Below are positions 22,259 through 33,279 of a DNA stretch of 64,000 nucleotides, in pieces. The translations under genes and the position numbers were made by a program. How positions within the stretch are numbered: the stretch's first letter is position 1; the number at the start of each line of letters is the position of its first letter. The stretch is from Oasisia sp. SBJ-2009 (Eukaryota > Annelida > Polychaeta > Sabellida > Siboglinidae). The stretch is from positions 27,201,105 through 27,265,104 of the forward strand of contig OZ024866.1 in NCBI GenBank assembly GCA_964017155.1. The letters are read 5' to 3'. The notes beneath the pieces were generated by a model. That model did no database searches, had not been told where the DNA came from, and worked only from the letters and a program-made list of their open reading frames with translations.

Positions 22259-22997
22259 ACTAGAACTAGAACTGGAACTGGAACTGGAACTGGAACTGGA
22301 ACTGGAACTGGAACTGGAACTGGAACTGGAACTGGAACTGGAACTGGAACTGGAACTGGAACTGGAACTGGAACTGGAACTGGATCTGGAACTGGAACTG
22401 GAACTGGAACTGGAACTGGAACTGGAACTGGAACTGGAACTGGAACTGGATCTGGAACTGGAACTGGAACTGGAACTGGAACTGGAACTGGATCTGGAAC
22501 TGGAACTGGAACTGGATCTGGAACTGGAACTGGAACTGGAACTGGATCTGGAACTGGAACTGGATCTGGAACTGGAACTGGAACTGGAACTGGAACTGGA
22601 TCTCGAACTGGAACTGGAACTGGAACTGGAACTGGAACTGGAACTAGAACTAGAACTAGAACTAGAACTAGAACTAGAACTAGAACTAGAACTAGAACTA
22701 GAACTAGAACTAGAACTAGAACTAGAACTAGAACTAGAACTAGAACTAGAACTAGAACTAGAACTAGAACTAGAACTAGAACTAGAACTAGAACTAGAAC
22801 TAGAACTAGAACTAGAACTAGAACTAGAACTAGAACTAGAACTAGAACTAGTAGAACTAGAACTAGAACTAGAACTAGAACTAGAACTAGAACTAGAACT
22901 AGAACTAGAACTAGAACTAGAACTAGAACTAGAACTAGAACTAGAACTAGAACTAGAACTAGAACTAGAACTAGAACTAGAACTAGAACTAGAACTG
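22259..22997. repeat. Hexanucleotide array (CTGGAA)n then (CTAGAA)n
   Basis: Pure 6-bp array of about 740 bp. 22275 to about 22645 is (CTGGAA)n with about ten CTGGAT variants, and about 22645 to 22995 is (CTAGAA)n with a single phase slip at 22849 (ACTAGTAGAAC). Because the period is a multiple of three, every frame stays open, giving LELELE, TGTGTG/TRTRTR, SSSSSS and LVLVLV frames of up to 288 codons. None is credible as a protein. Confidence 0.97.
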
Positions 22998-23620
22998 GAG
23001 GTAGAACATTCATTGATATTAGTGCCAAAAAAAAAAAAATGTTGTAAGATCACGTGTTCGCGGAAAGAAAACGCGGGCAATTTCTACATAATCTTAGGTG
23101 GATAGTTCAAAGACCAACTATACTCTAGCGGCTTTATTATTCAATTATCGCAATATGTTGACCATTTCTTGGTTGACACTATGACATTTTTAAACGTTTT
23201 GTAAAATAAATACTTTGTTGCGGTGTAACTTTGTTATGCTTGGATTTCTACTGCTACAAGTTGGGTTTATTTAAAAGAACACTAAACATTATCTACACAC
23301 TGGTATATAACTTGTTATAATATATTACACATTTTAGCTGTTCACGTCACCAACTCCTGGCTGGAGCACATTTTTAAATGTCCAAAAACAAACACTATTG
23401 CTGTTAAATTTCGAAAACGCGGTAAATATGTTGGAGAACGGAAGTATTTAAAATTGTCACAATTTAATGTTGTATGTCTAGATAGGTGTCGCAAGTATTG
23501 CATCTCTTAATCACTAGATGCAACCACGTAAACCGAATTCAAACGCTGTGATGTGATGTATTCGCTGGCAGGCATTGGCCGACCTGAGGAATATCGGGGT
23601 GACCGTCAATGCCCGACTTG
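22998..23620. other. No gene seen
   Basis: Starts with a 12-nt poly-A. AT-rich, no domain or repeat recognised. Confidence 0.6.
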
Positions 23621-23624
23621 AGTG

Positions 23625-23837
23625 CTAATCGGTTATGCTAAGTCTTTTACTTGTTCTTCTTGTTGGGAGTGTGTCCCACTGGAGGTCTTTAAGAAGTTGG
23701 GTTACTGTTCCTGGCTCTCTAGAATAGTTTTGTGTAGAAAATCTGGCAGCTTGTCTTTGGAATCTTTCTAAGGTTTGAATATGTTTTAGGCAGTGTGGAT
23801 ACCATGATGCTGATGCATATAACCGGGAACGCGCCAT
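23625..23837 (-). mobile_element. LINE C-terminal fragment (Jockey/CR1-type)
   Basis: Minus-strand frame with ARSRLYASASWYP, LERFQRQAARF and LLKDLQWDTLPTRR, the conserved post-RT region of Jockey/CR1-supergroup LINEs. It is a different family from the copies in the left duplication (there LERVQRRATKM). Only about 70 codons remain. Confidence 0.8.
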
Positions 23838-24056
23838 TGCTACTGTACATGTGCATTAATGCAGACATTATGCTTTCATTATGACGGACATGTTATATGA
23901 TATCAATATTTAACTAGTGACACCAGTCGACGTTCCATCGGCTCATTCGGCTGTAAGTGTACATTAATATACATATTATGCCTTCACATTGACGGACATG
24001 TTAGACTATATCCATATTTCGCTATGTGTGATGTCTAGTAGGCATGCGAGTTCAGC
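23838..24056 (+). repeat. Dispersed repeat S, copy 4
   Basis: Two internal copies of the TACATTAAT..TATTATGC..TTGACGGACATGTTA block (about 23849 and 23958), as in the copies at 2.9 and 10.3 kb. Directly follows the LINE fragment. Confidence 0.75.
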
Positions 24057-24062
24057 AGCTAA

Positions 24063-24254
<192 letters not shown>

Positions 24255-24259
24255 CAAAA

Positions 24260-24497
24260 ACTGTCCTGTGCCTCGTATTAATGTGAGACAAATGAAGTAA
24301 CGATGGAGAATGTGGAGGAATGGTGGGTAGAAACTGCGGAGTAGATCAGGAAGTGTGGAGAGAAAGAACGTGGGAGGTCGACTGGAAAGAAAAACCCGGA
24401 GTAGAACGTTGGTAGTGGAATGCTGACACTGAAAATGCAGTTAAAGTAAAGAAAGACGGATCGAAGCTATGGGAACAAACAGGAGCAGAGATAGACA
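24260..24497 (+). mobile_element. RTE-like LINE, piece 1
   Basis: Weakly coding on the plus strand: ENAVKVKKDGSKLWEQTG followed by AEID at about 24434-24495, which resembles the W..AV..KK...W region upstream of RTE reverse transcriptases. It breaks off at 24497, where a TIR element begins, and its continuation (RAEYKRAK..) is found at 29062. Removing the element and one copy of ACA restores the reading frame across the junction. Confidence 0.6.
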
Positions 24498-25533
24498 TAG
24501 TCGAGTTGCCACCCTATACTCTACTGTAGGGAACCTGGAAATGTTTGGTCGTCTAAGGTTTTTTTGCTTAATCATATAGATTATGTGTCCCTGAACTCAA
24601 ATCCGTGGGATGGCAATGCGCCATCCTTGGGCAACTCGTGGGAACCACGAAAATCCAAGATGGCTGCCGTGATCCTGGTAAATTACAAAATGTGTTCATC
24701 TTTACATTACATCATGCTAGAAACATAATTTTTGTATATACACGCATGCTTTGAGGTACGAAGAATTCAATGGAACCGTTTATAATAATGTCCGACTATG
24801 TTCACATGACAAAAATTCAAAATGGCCGCCATTTTCACCAACAATAGCCAAAATCGAGCATAATTTGATTGCATTTTGCTATATAAATATGATTTTATTT
24901 TGTCCATTCCTATGTTTTACCATATCAGGACTTAAAAGGAAGTATTTCAACTGATGCCCGCCCAAGAAAACCGAGTAATTTTAAAAATGGCCGTCATTAT
25001 AAACAAACATATGCAAGAGCCACGATGTTGTGCCTATTCCTACGTTTTAGCATATGGGCAAGAATATGATACTAGTATATACTTGTACGGCCTTAATTAT
25101 ACGTGAGATGCATGTACCAACACATGAGGAATTTAATGTAATCATTTTCTGTGGTCACGTGACACAAATGTAAGATGGCCGCCATTTCTACCGAAAATAT
25201 CTCGAAGATTTATTTTCAATTCCTCTTCAGCATTAAACATTCATCATGACTGAGTTTCAGGAAAGCTAATAGTTGTAACTTCATGTATGTGTATATGACT
25301 ACAGCTGACAAGAAGCACAAAAAGCTTGGGAAATGACACACAAAATGGTACAACAATTTAAAAGTATAACGTAAGAAGTACTGAATTATATAATTGCTGA
25401 TAAACACTGAGAACTTGTTTGCAAAAATAAGTTTCATTTGGGCATTGACCCAGTGTACATTATTAACCATTGGTATTTAAAGATAAATCATTCCCATTGC
25501 GTTCTCATAGAAAAGGATATTCACCCATTCTCT

Positions 25534-25740
25534 CTAACTCCCCTCTTCCTCCATACTATCACCTTCATCCTGATTATCATGTCTAGCTTCATTCTCATCA
25601 TGTTTGGTGAAAGGATTGAAACACATGGCTTCGCCAACACAATAACAGCATGGCGTGCAAGACAATCCTGCAGAATGACAGCTACATGCATAACTGCTGC
25701 AAGCTTTCCCGACGCTAGATACATTACATGGCATGTGATG
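25534..25740 (-). pseudogene. CXC fragment in the left arm
   Basis: Minus strand: CSSYACSCHSAGLSCTPCC then YCVGEAMCFNPFTKH and an acidic tail, then a stop at 25534. This is the C-terminal CXC motif of the element's protein, turned opposite to the N-terminal piece that begins just to its right. Confidence 0.65.
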
Positions 25741-25744
25741 GAAA

Positions 25745-27090
25745 TGCAGCATATGTTGCCAGATGGTGCCAAGATGGCCAGGCATACGGAAATCTTTGTC
25801 TGCAGACCAGTTTGGAGGGAAAACATACATCAAGAAGAGTAAGATGCCTGGGGGTTTGAAGGAATTAACCATGTCAGAAGACCAAGTGGCCATTTGGGCA
25901 GAGTCCTACCCCGTCTGTGCCCATGTCACACTCGCCATAGAGTCCATGTATTCAGCTGATGATGAGATGAAGGAGGAGAAAGGAGGAAGGAGAGAAGAGG
26001 CGTATACTCGATACATATGTCTGAGGACAGAGACACAATCCACTCTCGTCTCTAAACTGAAAGTGGATGATCTTCAGCCACATGCTCCAGACATATTCAT
26101 CGTCGATGGCCAACAACTCCTATATGACATTGTTTGGCCATGTGCTGGGTCTGCTTCAGATCTCGCCAACAGCATGAAGGACATACTCGGTCAGTACCAA
26201 CCAACAGAAGTGCTGGTCATCTTCGATCGCTATGATGACAGGTCAGCAAAAGATCATGAGCGAATCCGGTGTGCAGGTGAAGGGTCTGTTAACTACTATA
26301 TCACAACATCAAGCAAGCCTTCCATGCCGCGATGCCATCATGTAGAGCAAAGCGAATAAGAAGTCTCTCGTCAGAGTTCTCTCACATACAATTTGGGCAA
26401 CAACGTGACGATGGTTGGAAGAGAGGAGAGTATGTACAGCCACGATGAAGCGTCAGTTATCTTCTGGAAGCTGTAAGGAATGGTAAGAATATTGTACGAG
26501 TGATCAGCGATGACACTGACGTCTTTGTTCTGCCCGTGTGCAGCTAGATCGATGGTGTGGGCTATCCTCAATATCAATGAAACTGTTTCGCTCCTTGGTC
26601 CGAAATCCCTCCAATTGCTCGGTATGCATGCATTATCAGGCTGCGATGCTGTGACCTACCCAATTTGGTCATGGCAATGCAACGGCGCTAAAGGTACTGA
26701 AGTCCGCCGACCACTCTGGCCTCTGCACTGTATTCGGTGAACAGAGTGCTAACCACAAACAGTTGCTAGAGACTTAACGCAAATTTATTTGCTCGCTCTA
26801 TGGTGTTGCTGCAGGTGAAAGCATGGCTTCTGCCACGTATGCCCTCTACACCAAAAGGACACGAGGGAAAGCTGTATGTGTCAAAACTCTTCCACCGATA
26901 GACGCTAATTTGGCATATCACATCCGGCGAGCACACTACCAAGTAATGCTCTGGAAGGCAGCAGATCAGCAGACTCGGCCTGCTGTTGACATCGCTGCTT
27001 ACGGCTGGGAGTTGGTCAGTGGTGCAGGGTGTGTGCCAACTCCACGCATTGCAAGAGGACCAGCAGCTCCTCCTGCCCTCATCCACTTTC
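25745..27090 (+). pseudogene. FEN/XPG-like CXC protein, plus-strand body (broken)
   Basis: Pieces in order: PGGLKELTMSEDQVAIWAES (25848), an internal deletion at about 25990-26010, RTETQSTLVSKLKVD, DIFIVDGQQLLYDIVWP, TEVLVIFDRYDDRSAKDHER (26203), VRVISDDTDVFVLPV (26493), LLGMHALSGCDAVTYPIWSW (26616), RRAHYQVMLWKAADQQ (26925) and GPAAPPALI (27057). The D..LLYDI, FDRYDDRSAK, DDTD and GCD blocks, in this order, mirror the acidic motifs of FEN1/XPG-type nucleases. Frameshifts lie at about 26355, 26530 and 26740. The CXC tail is cut off at about 27085, where inverted DNA joins. Confidence 0.6.
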
Positions 27091-27830
27091 AGATTAGATA
27101 CGAGAATGGATTTTGTCCCTGTCCTCAGACATCCATATTCATCAATGATTGATGCAGGAACAGCGCACAATTCATAGTCAAAGAGTGTTTGAAGTTCGGC
27201 TTGTCGGTGCTGCCCTACTGTGATGAGAACACAGAACTGTGATGCAATGTCACACAGCGTCTTATCACCTATGGCAACTTGGCATTTGATGTATTCCATG
27301 GCTTTGACTTTTCTTTTCAGGGGAGCGTGGAAACCATCAGGTAATGACGATCTGAAGTCAAGGAACATGCTCTCCCCCATCTTGAGGGTTTCCTGGACAT
27401 TGACAAAAGCATTCACCACTTTGCCATTAATGATATTATAGAGGCTAGAACTTGTCATTTGTGAGGATGGGAATGCTTCTTCAACTCTTCGTAAACATGA
27501 ATTCGTGTCATTTGTATCGAGTATGCGCCTCTTCTGTCCTTCCTCCTTACGTTTCTCCTCCTTCGTCTCATCATCAGCTGAATACATGGACTCTATGGCG
27601 AGTGTGACAATGGCACAGACGGGGTAGGACTCTACCCAAATGGCCACTTGGTCTTCTGACATGGTCACATGGTTAATCCTTTCAAACCCCCAGGCATATT
27701 ACCCTTCTTAGTGTATGTTTGCTCTCCAAACTGGTCTATAGACACAGAATTCCATATGCCTGGCCTATGACGACATAGATGAGCACCTGCTAACATATCC
27801 ATCTTAGCATCATCTGGCAACACATGCTGC
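27087..27830 (-). pseudogene. FEN/XPG-like CXC protein, N-terminal half, minus strand
   Basis: Second, inverted copy of the N-terminal half: WNSVSIDQFGEQTYTKKGNM, PGGLKGLTMSEDQVAIWVES (with a frame change near 27668), an E/K-rich linker, LKMGESMFLDF, LQTLFDYELCAVPASIIDEY and TKSILVSNLKVD. It is more complete than the plus-strand N-terminus, retaining about 90 codons deleted there. It stops where the plus-strand body stops, tail to tail at about 27087. Confidence 0.62.
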
Positions 27831-28039
27831 ATTTCCATCACAGGCCATGTAATGTATCTAACGTTGGGAAAGCTTGCAGCAGTCATGCATGTAGCTGTCT
27901 TTCTGCAGGATTGTCTTGCAAGCCATACTGTTATTGTGTTGGCGAAGCCATGTGCTTCAATCCTTTCACCAAACATGAGACTGAAGCTAGACATGATGAT
28001 GAGGATGAAGGTGATAGTACGGAGGAAGAGGGGAGTTAG
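27824..28039 (+). pseudogene. CXC fragment in the right arm
   Basis: Mirror copy of 25534-25740: CSSHACSCLSAGLSCKPYC then YCVGEAMCFNPFTKH, an acidic tail and a stop. One CXC cysteine-pair neighbour differs (CLSAG for CHSAG). Confidence 0.65.
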
Positions 28040-29058
28040 AGAGAATGGGTGAATAACCTTTTCTATGAGAACATAATGGGAATAATTTATCTTTAAATAC
28101 CAATGGTTAATAATGTACACTAGGTCAATGTCCAAATGAAATTTGCCATAGCAAATAAGTTCTCAGTGTGTATCAGCAATTATATAATTCAGTATTCTGA
28201 CGTTATACTTTTAAAGTTGTACCATTTTGTGTATCATTTCCCAAGCTTTTTGTGCTTCTTTTCAGCTGTAGTTATATACACATACATGAAGGTACAACTA
28301 TTAGCCTTCCTGGAACTCAGTCATGATGAACGTTCAATGCTGTAGTGGAATTGAAAATAAATCTTCGAGCTATTTTCGGTTGAAATGGCGGCCATCTTGA
28401 ATTTGTGTCACGTGACCACAGAAAATGATTACATTAAATTCCTCATGTGTTGGTACATGTATTTCACGTATAATTAAGGCCGTACAAGTATATACCAGTA
28501 CTATGTTCTTGCCCATATGCTAAAACGTAGGAATAGGCACAACATCGTGGCTCTTGCATATGTTTGGTTAAAATGACGGCAATTTTGGATATTACTCGGT
28601 TTTCTTGGGCGGACATCAGTTGAAATACTTCCTTTTAAGCCCTGATATGGTAAAACATAGGAATGGACAAAATAAAATCATATTTATACAGCAAAATGCA
28701 ATCAAATTATGCTCGATTTTAGCTACTGTTGGTGAAAATGGCGGCCATTTTGATTTTTTGTCATGTGAACATAGTCGGACATTATTATATACGGTTCCAT
28801 TGAATTCCTCGTACCTCAAAGCATGCGTGTACATAAAATAATTATGTTCCTGGCATGATGTAGTGTAAAGATGAACACATTTTTAATTTACCAGGATCAC
28901 GGCAGCCATCTTGGATTTTCGTGGTTCCCACGAGTTGCCCAAGGATGGCGCATTGCCATCCCACGGATTTGAGTTCAGGGACACATAATCTATATGATTC
29001 AGCAAAAAAATATTAGACGACCAAACATTTCCAGGTTCACAAAATGGCAACTCGACTA

Positions 29059-29875
29059 ACAGGGCAGAGTACAAAAGAGCTAAAACGACAGCTAAGAAAG
29101 GTGGACAGAGTTAGAGCAGAAACAGCAGAGAGATTATACGACAACCGACAAACTAGTGATGGCCAGAAGCACATCTACAGAAGAGCAGTCGCTAACGAGC
29201 GTGCAGGAATGCAGGAAAGGACGTATGTCATATACGAACTGTGAAAAGTGCAACTTGAGAGGTATTAACGAAAGAAGATGACAAGAAAGAGCGATGGAGC
29301 CATTATTTCAACTGGCTGATGAACGAGGAAAACACGACAGTAGAAAGCGAACAGAGGGATGTAAGCCAAGGAATGGTATGGCGCGTGAGTGAAAATGAAA
29401 CCGAGAATGCACTAAAGTGGGTGAGAAGTGGGAAGACAGTAGCAGCTGATGAAATACCAGGTGAAGAAACTTTGGTGTAAAGATACTGAGCAGACTATTC
29501 AACGGTGTCACGATTTCAGGACATATGCCGCCAGCTTGGCAACAAAGCATACTGGTCCTAATCTTCGGGGGGAGAAGGTGACATCAACGAGTGCAGGCAC
29601 TACAGAGGGATCAAACTCATAGCGCATAGATGTAAGGTACAGGAGAGAATTGTACACAAGAGGATCAGAGAACGCGCGAAGATACATGAAATCCAGTTTG
29701 GGTATATTGCAGTCAGGAGTACCACATATGCGCTTTTCATTCTCAAACAAACAATAGAGAAACACGGGAAGTGATAGGAGGACATCAGAGTGGTAAGTAT
29801 GGACTTGGAGAATGCATATGATCTAGTAGTAAGTGAGATGTGCGAGATAAAGGAATGTACCGGAAAAGTACAAGT
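29059..29875 (+). mobile_element. RTE-like LINE, piece 2
   Basis: Plus-strand fragments in shifting frames: RAEYKRAKTTAKK, AERLYDNRQTSDGQKHIYRR (29124), SGKTVAADEIPGEE (29427), GHMPPAWQQSILVLIF (29520), CRHYRGIKLIAHRCK (29591), IHEIQFGY..STTYALFILKQ and VSMDLENAYDL (29788). The CRHYRGIKL and DLENAYD blocks are RTE-clade reverse-transcriptase hallmarks. At least four frameshifts. Interrupted at about 29875 by repeat S before the YxDD region. Confidence 0.8.
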
Positions 29876-30117
29876 GTCTCATGCGAAGCATACGGCGAAC
29901 TGTAGATGGTTTTAAACATCCATTCCGGAATTATTCCAGGACACCCGTCGTTATTCCATCGCCTATTGATATACGTTACTCTAGATATTATGCTTCACAT
30001 TGACGGACATGTTACATTATATCCATGTTAACTATGTGTGAAATATCAGAGTCATGTGAGTTCAACAGCTAATTGTAGAATGGTTTACGGAATCATTCCG
30101 GAATCGTTCCGCAATTT
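29876..30117 (+). repeat. Dispersed repeat S, copy 5, inside the RTE-like LINE
   Basis: TTTTAAACATCCATTCCGGAAT and TTGACGGACATGTTA.. TAACTATGTGTG match repeat S (compare 3050-3120 and 3190). It splits the LINE between DLENAYDL and the LESWRDALEGR region. Confidence 0.75.
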
Positions 30118-30565
30118 AAACACTGGCTTGGCTACAAGCCATATACCGGGGAAGTGGGGCAAAGCGCATAATGTGGCCGATGAAAGTATCAAGTTTGGCA
30201 TGTAAGTGTGCTGTGTGGTGGAGAGGAGATTAACATGACAGGGTACCTGGAGTCGTGGAGGGACGCACTGGAAGGAAGATGAATGAGGGTTAGTCGACCG
30301 AAAACACAGTTCATGAACTTTATGCTCGAAACGAATGAAGGAATATATACACACTGTAAAGATACTTCGAGATAGACGAGCTGGAAAAAGTGACACGCTT
30401 CAAATATCTAGGTTCATTCGTGGAAGACAAAAGAAGGCATGGAAACGGAGATCAAGCAGAGAGTGATTGCAGCGTGGAGCAATTGGAAGAAATGTAGTGG
30501 AATATTGAGCGACAGGAAAATATCAAGAATCCAGTTCTCCGTACTTCCGTGGTGTACATAACAGA
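30118..30565 (+). mobile_element. RTE-like LINE, piece 3
   Basis: Late RT and connection region: LESWRDALEGR (30248), KTQFM, IDELEKVTRFKYLGSFVED (30374) and METEIKQRVIAAWSNWKKC (30439), then GILSDRKIS. FKYLGS and AAWSNWKK..G-L-DRK are typical RTE motifs. The catalytic YADD stretch is not recognisable. The piece stops at the TIR element at 30571. Confidence 0.8.
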
Positions 30566-30713
30566 GACCTTGGCCCGCGGTTATGAAACCGTGCTCGGTG
30601 CTCATGCTCAACTCCGTGCTCAGACTCAAATCTCTTGCTCAGCTGAGAATGCGTGCTGACGGTGGTTAAAAACGTCTTGAGTACGTGCTCAACTGAGCAC
30701 ACGGCCTTCAGCA

Positions 30714-31346
30714 TTAAAAGGAATAACAACAAGGCATTATATAAATTTCTTTTGTTGCATATACATGAAGTATACTATTATATGTAACATTTGAGTGTGT
30801 TTAAAAAATACATAAAAATATCTATATGTTTAAAATGTTATATTAAACAAGGCTTGCCCGCAGATCCCGCGGAATTTTCAGATTTAATGAGCTAAGCGTT
30901 TTACCAACTCTGACGTCATCCCAGCATCCGTAAAAGCGCGGCAAAAATATGCATATTTCAAAAAGCCCAATGGCATTGCATAAAGTGTGGAATTTCTAAT
31001 TCGTTCAAATGTTACGTATAATAGTATACTACATGTATATGCAACAAAAGAATGTTTTATTATGCCTTCTAGTTATTCCCTTTATCTACAAATATATTTT
31101 TGCCGCGCTTTTACGGATGCTGAGATGACGTCAGAGTTGGTAAAACGCTTATCCTTACTTGACCTTAGCTCATTAAATCTGAAAATTCCGCGGGATCTGC
31201 GGGCTAGCCGTGTTTAATATAACATTTTAAACATATAGATATTTTTATGTATTTTTTAAACACACACATATGTTACATATAATAGTATACTTCATGTATA
31301 TGCAACAAAAGAAATTTATATAATGCCTTGTTGTTATTCCCTTTAA
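30714..31346. repeat. Foldback with about 240-bp arms
   Basis: 30714-30950 and 31093-31346 are inverted copies (TTAAA(A/G)GGAATAACAACAAGG at the outside, GCATCCGTAAAAGCGCGGCA at the inside). The right arm has a 14-nt extra piece (about 31157-31170). The loop contains a third, direct copy of the outer arm segment (31009-31083). Confidence 0.92.
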
Positions 31347-31555
31347 GCTCAACGGCGAGCTAATAAAAGAGCTCGTTTGTCGAAGCATAGATATAAATAA
31401 ATTTATTTATATCTATGGTCGAAGCGACTGTGTTTTTTCGAAAATAGACGCAACGGAAATGGAACTCTCTAGTTGACGAAAATAACAAACCTGCAACTAT
31501 TTATAAACAATATCAATTTCCGACTATAAAACGATGATGGACGAAGACCATCGCA

Positions 31556-31975
31556 GTTGTGACATGTTTAAATTTTCGAAGTGGTTACGTAGCCGAGCAT
31601 CGGAACCCTGTACCTCGGCGTTATAGGTCCGAGCACTCAACGCGCATGCGCCAATTTTCACGTGTTGCATCTTGCTTCCGCTCTTTTTCACGGCAGCCGA
31701 GCATGGTGTGGTTGTACTTGGGTTGCGATGAACGTAGGCGATGGTTTTGACGCAAATAAAGGAAACAGAACAGCCGTGCAACTCTACATTGACTACAGGC
31801 GGGCCTGTAAGACATCGGCTGTGTCGGTGGCTCTATATCCTTGCCGCGCTGGCAAGATTAAGCACGAGCACAAGTACTTCGAAGACAAATGCCAGTCGAT
31901 TCGGCTCACAGACAACTCGGCCCGGGTCGAGTCGGCTCAAGATAACTCGGCGCCGATCATGAGACCCCTTTCATT
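31556..31975 (-). repeat. GC-rich module M, inverted copy
   Basis: Reverse complement of 741-1130: GGTTACGTAGCCGAGCATCGG at the left, GCACTCAACGCGCATGCGCC, CACGTGTTGCATCTTGCTTCC, and the GGCCCGGGTCGAGTCGGCTC core at about 31919. More diverged than the two copies in the left duplication. Confidence 0.8.
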
Positions 31976-31979
31976 CATG

Positions 31980-32440
31980 TAATGCTTAAATTTCTTGGGG
32001 CATCTAGGAATCTTTGTTGTCTCTAACTGCTTAATCAGTAGCTGTATTTGAAAATAAGTAAAACATTTGCAATATTCTTTCTGCCACTGCTTTTATTTGG
32101 TTTCTTTAAAAGAAATATAATAATATTTTTATTGTTTTTAATAATTAGAGTATTTAAAATTGTCCTTCGTTCATGTTGTTCTTGTTTATTTCGAGAAGGT
32201 CAGAATAACATAGGTTTTAGTGTATCTCAATATGGCTGTTATTATTTATTGTACTCTTGTTTTGCATCGGTGGCACTGTTTTAAAGAATAGTTTGTAATC
32301 CGTAATGTATCCTGCCTTTTTGTGTTTCGTGTATATGGCTACTGATTGGACAATTTGTGTTATACAAATATGTAAATAAGTTGATACATTTATTACATGT
32401 TGTTTTAACGTCTGCATATGTCCCATCGACAGGCTAAATG
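31980..32440. other. No gene seen
   Basis: AT-rich, inside the TIR element. No domain in either strand's frames. Confidence 0.55.
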
Positions 32441-32457
32441 TCCACAATTGTACTTCA

Positions 32458-32724
32458 TTACTTGTCCAACGATACCACAGGTTTGTGGAAACGTCGCTCG
32501 GCAATTGGGCGTGAACTTGTGTCGCCAAGCAGTAAACGAATGGTCCCTATAACCGAAAAACTGCCATCAAGACAAAACATAATGATTGCAACACTGTATC
32601 GTACTGTCGTCGTCTGCTGCTTAAGTTTGTAAATGTCCAGTAAATACTGCCGTTTTAGGCACAACAAATTATTCTTGTCTTCGAATGGATCGACAACATC
32701 TCGTACGCTGAAATCGGACCGCAC
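32458..32724 (-). pseudogene. HARBI1-like transposase N-terminal fragment
   Basis: Minus strand: SVRDVVDPFEDKNN..LLCLKRQYLLDIYKL, then SVAIIMFCLDGSFSVIGTI and a LLGDTSSRPIAERRF segment. The order D-P...R-..-L-..F-..GSF...GD..S...  matches the N-terminal helical region of PIF/Harbinger (HARBI1-type) nucleases. The DDE catalytic part is absent. The match is short and from memory of the family pattern only. Confidence 0.4.
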
Positions 32725-32989
32725 ATATGATCAAAAACGACGAACTTTGACAACGAAATCGACCAATTTCTACGTGAGCTGCCATCTTTGTTTGTCTGAG
32801 TACGCCGTTGAACATGGTCTTGGCCTTGGGCATACTCAGGATTTGGACGTTCCGTGCTCAAGTCTGAGTACGAAACCGTACTCAGAAAGTTTGGTGACCT
32901 ACGCTGAGTATGAGCACGGTGTGAAAGTGTGGCTTGAGCATGGCATTTGTGCACGGAGTATTGAGTACGGTTTCATAACCTCGGCCCCT

Positions 32990-33245
32990 GCCCCTGCCCT
33001 GGGCAACAGTAAAAGAGCAAGAAGCAATATAAAGACGAAGAGCACATTGCGAAAAGAGTACTGCTTGTGTACATACCCGGAAAAAAGAACAGGATGATCA
33101 AAGACCATGTGGAAATATGCATGTAAGACAGATATGAACTCCGTGGGTCTCAACGTCGAGGCGATAAACTGGGCGACAAGAAGGAAGAAAATCAACATTC
33201 GGCAACCCCCCCCCCCCCCCCAGAAATACAATCATAATGAGGCAG
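32990..33245 (+). mobile_element. RTE-like LINE, piece 4 (3' end)
   Basis: After the TIR element the LINE resumes: KTDMNSVGLNVEAINWATRR (33127), corresponding to the D-k-..GL..e-A-dR-W C-terminal motif of RTE proteins. It is followed by a 15-nt poly-C run (33208-33222). Confidence 0.6.
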
Positions 33246-33279
33246 AAACCGAGGTGTGGTAGAAACTGAGTATCCAATG

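Larger units (their letters stand above)
24498..29058. mobile_element. CXC/FEN-like TIR element, family 1, copy 2 (complete)
   Basis: Ends TAGTCGAGTTGCC at 24498 and its complement GGCAACTCGACTA at 29046-29058. ACA flanks both (24495-24497 and 29059-29061), a 3-bp TSD. The arms are exceptionally long inverted repeats (about 24500-25970 against 27600-29058). Each arm carries four AAGATGGC-type motifs, an inverted CXC fragment and an N-terminal protein fragment. The unique centre holds the FEN-like core. It is inserted in an RTE-like LINE. No DDE transposase is visible. Confidence 0.82.
30571..32989. mobile_element. TIR element with HARBI1-like fragment, in the RTE LINE
   Basis: Ends GGTTATGAAACCGTGCTC and, inverted, GAGTACGGTTTCATAACC at about 32973-32989. 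The flanks CTTGGCCC and CTCGGCCC look like an imperfect direct repeat. Both ends are full of short GTGCTCA/TGAGTAC-type subterminal repeats in both orientations (30580-30700, 32840-32970). Inside lie a foldback, an inverted copy of module M and a short HARBI1-like reading frame. The precise left boundary is uncertain by a few bases. Confidence 0.65.

Noticed and set aside
22225..23105. Reading frames of 266-288 codons on both strands (Leu-Glu, Thr-Gly/Thr-Arg, poly-Ser, Leu-Val repeats)
   Set aside because: They are forced by a 6-bp array whose period is a multiple of three and that lacks stops. No non-repetitive coding sequence is attached.
25438..25842. 134-codon plus-strand frame mirrored at 27665-28135 minus
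   Set aside because: Conservation between the two is explained by the element's long inverted arms. The frame is antisense to the CXC fragment and joins unrelated parts.
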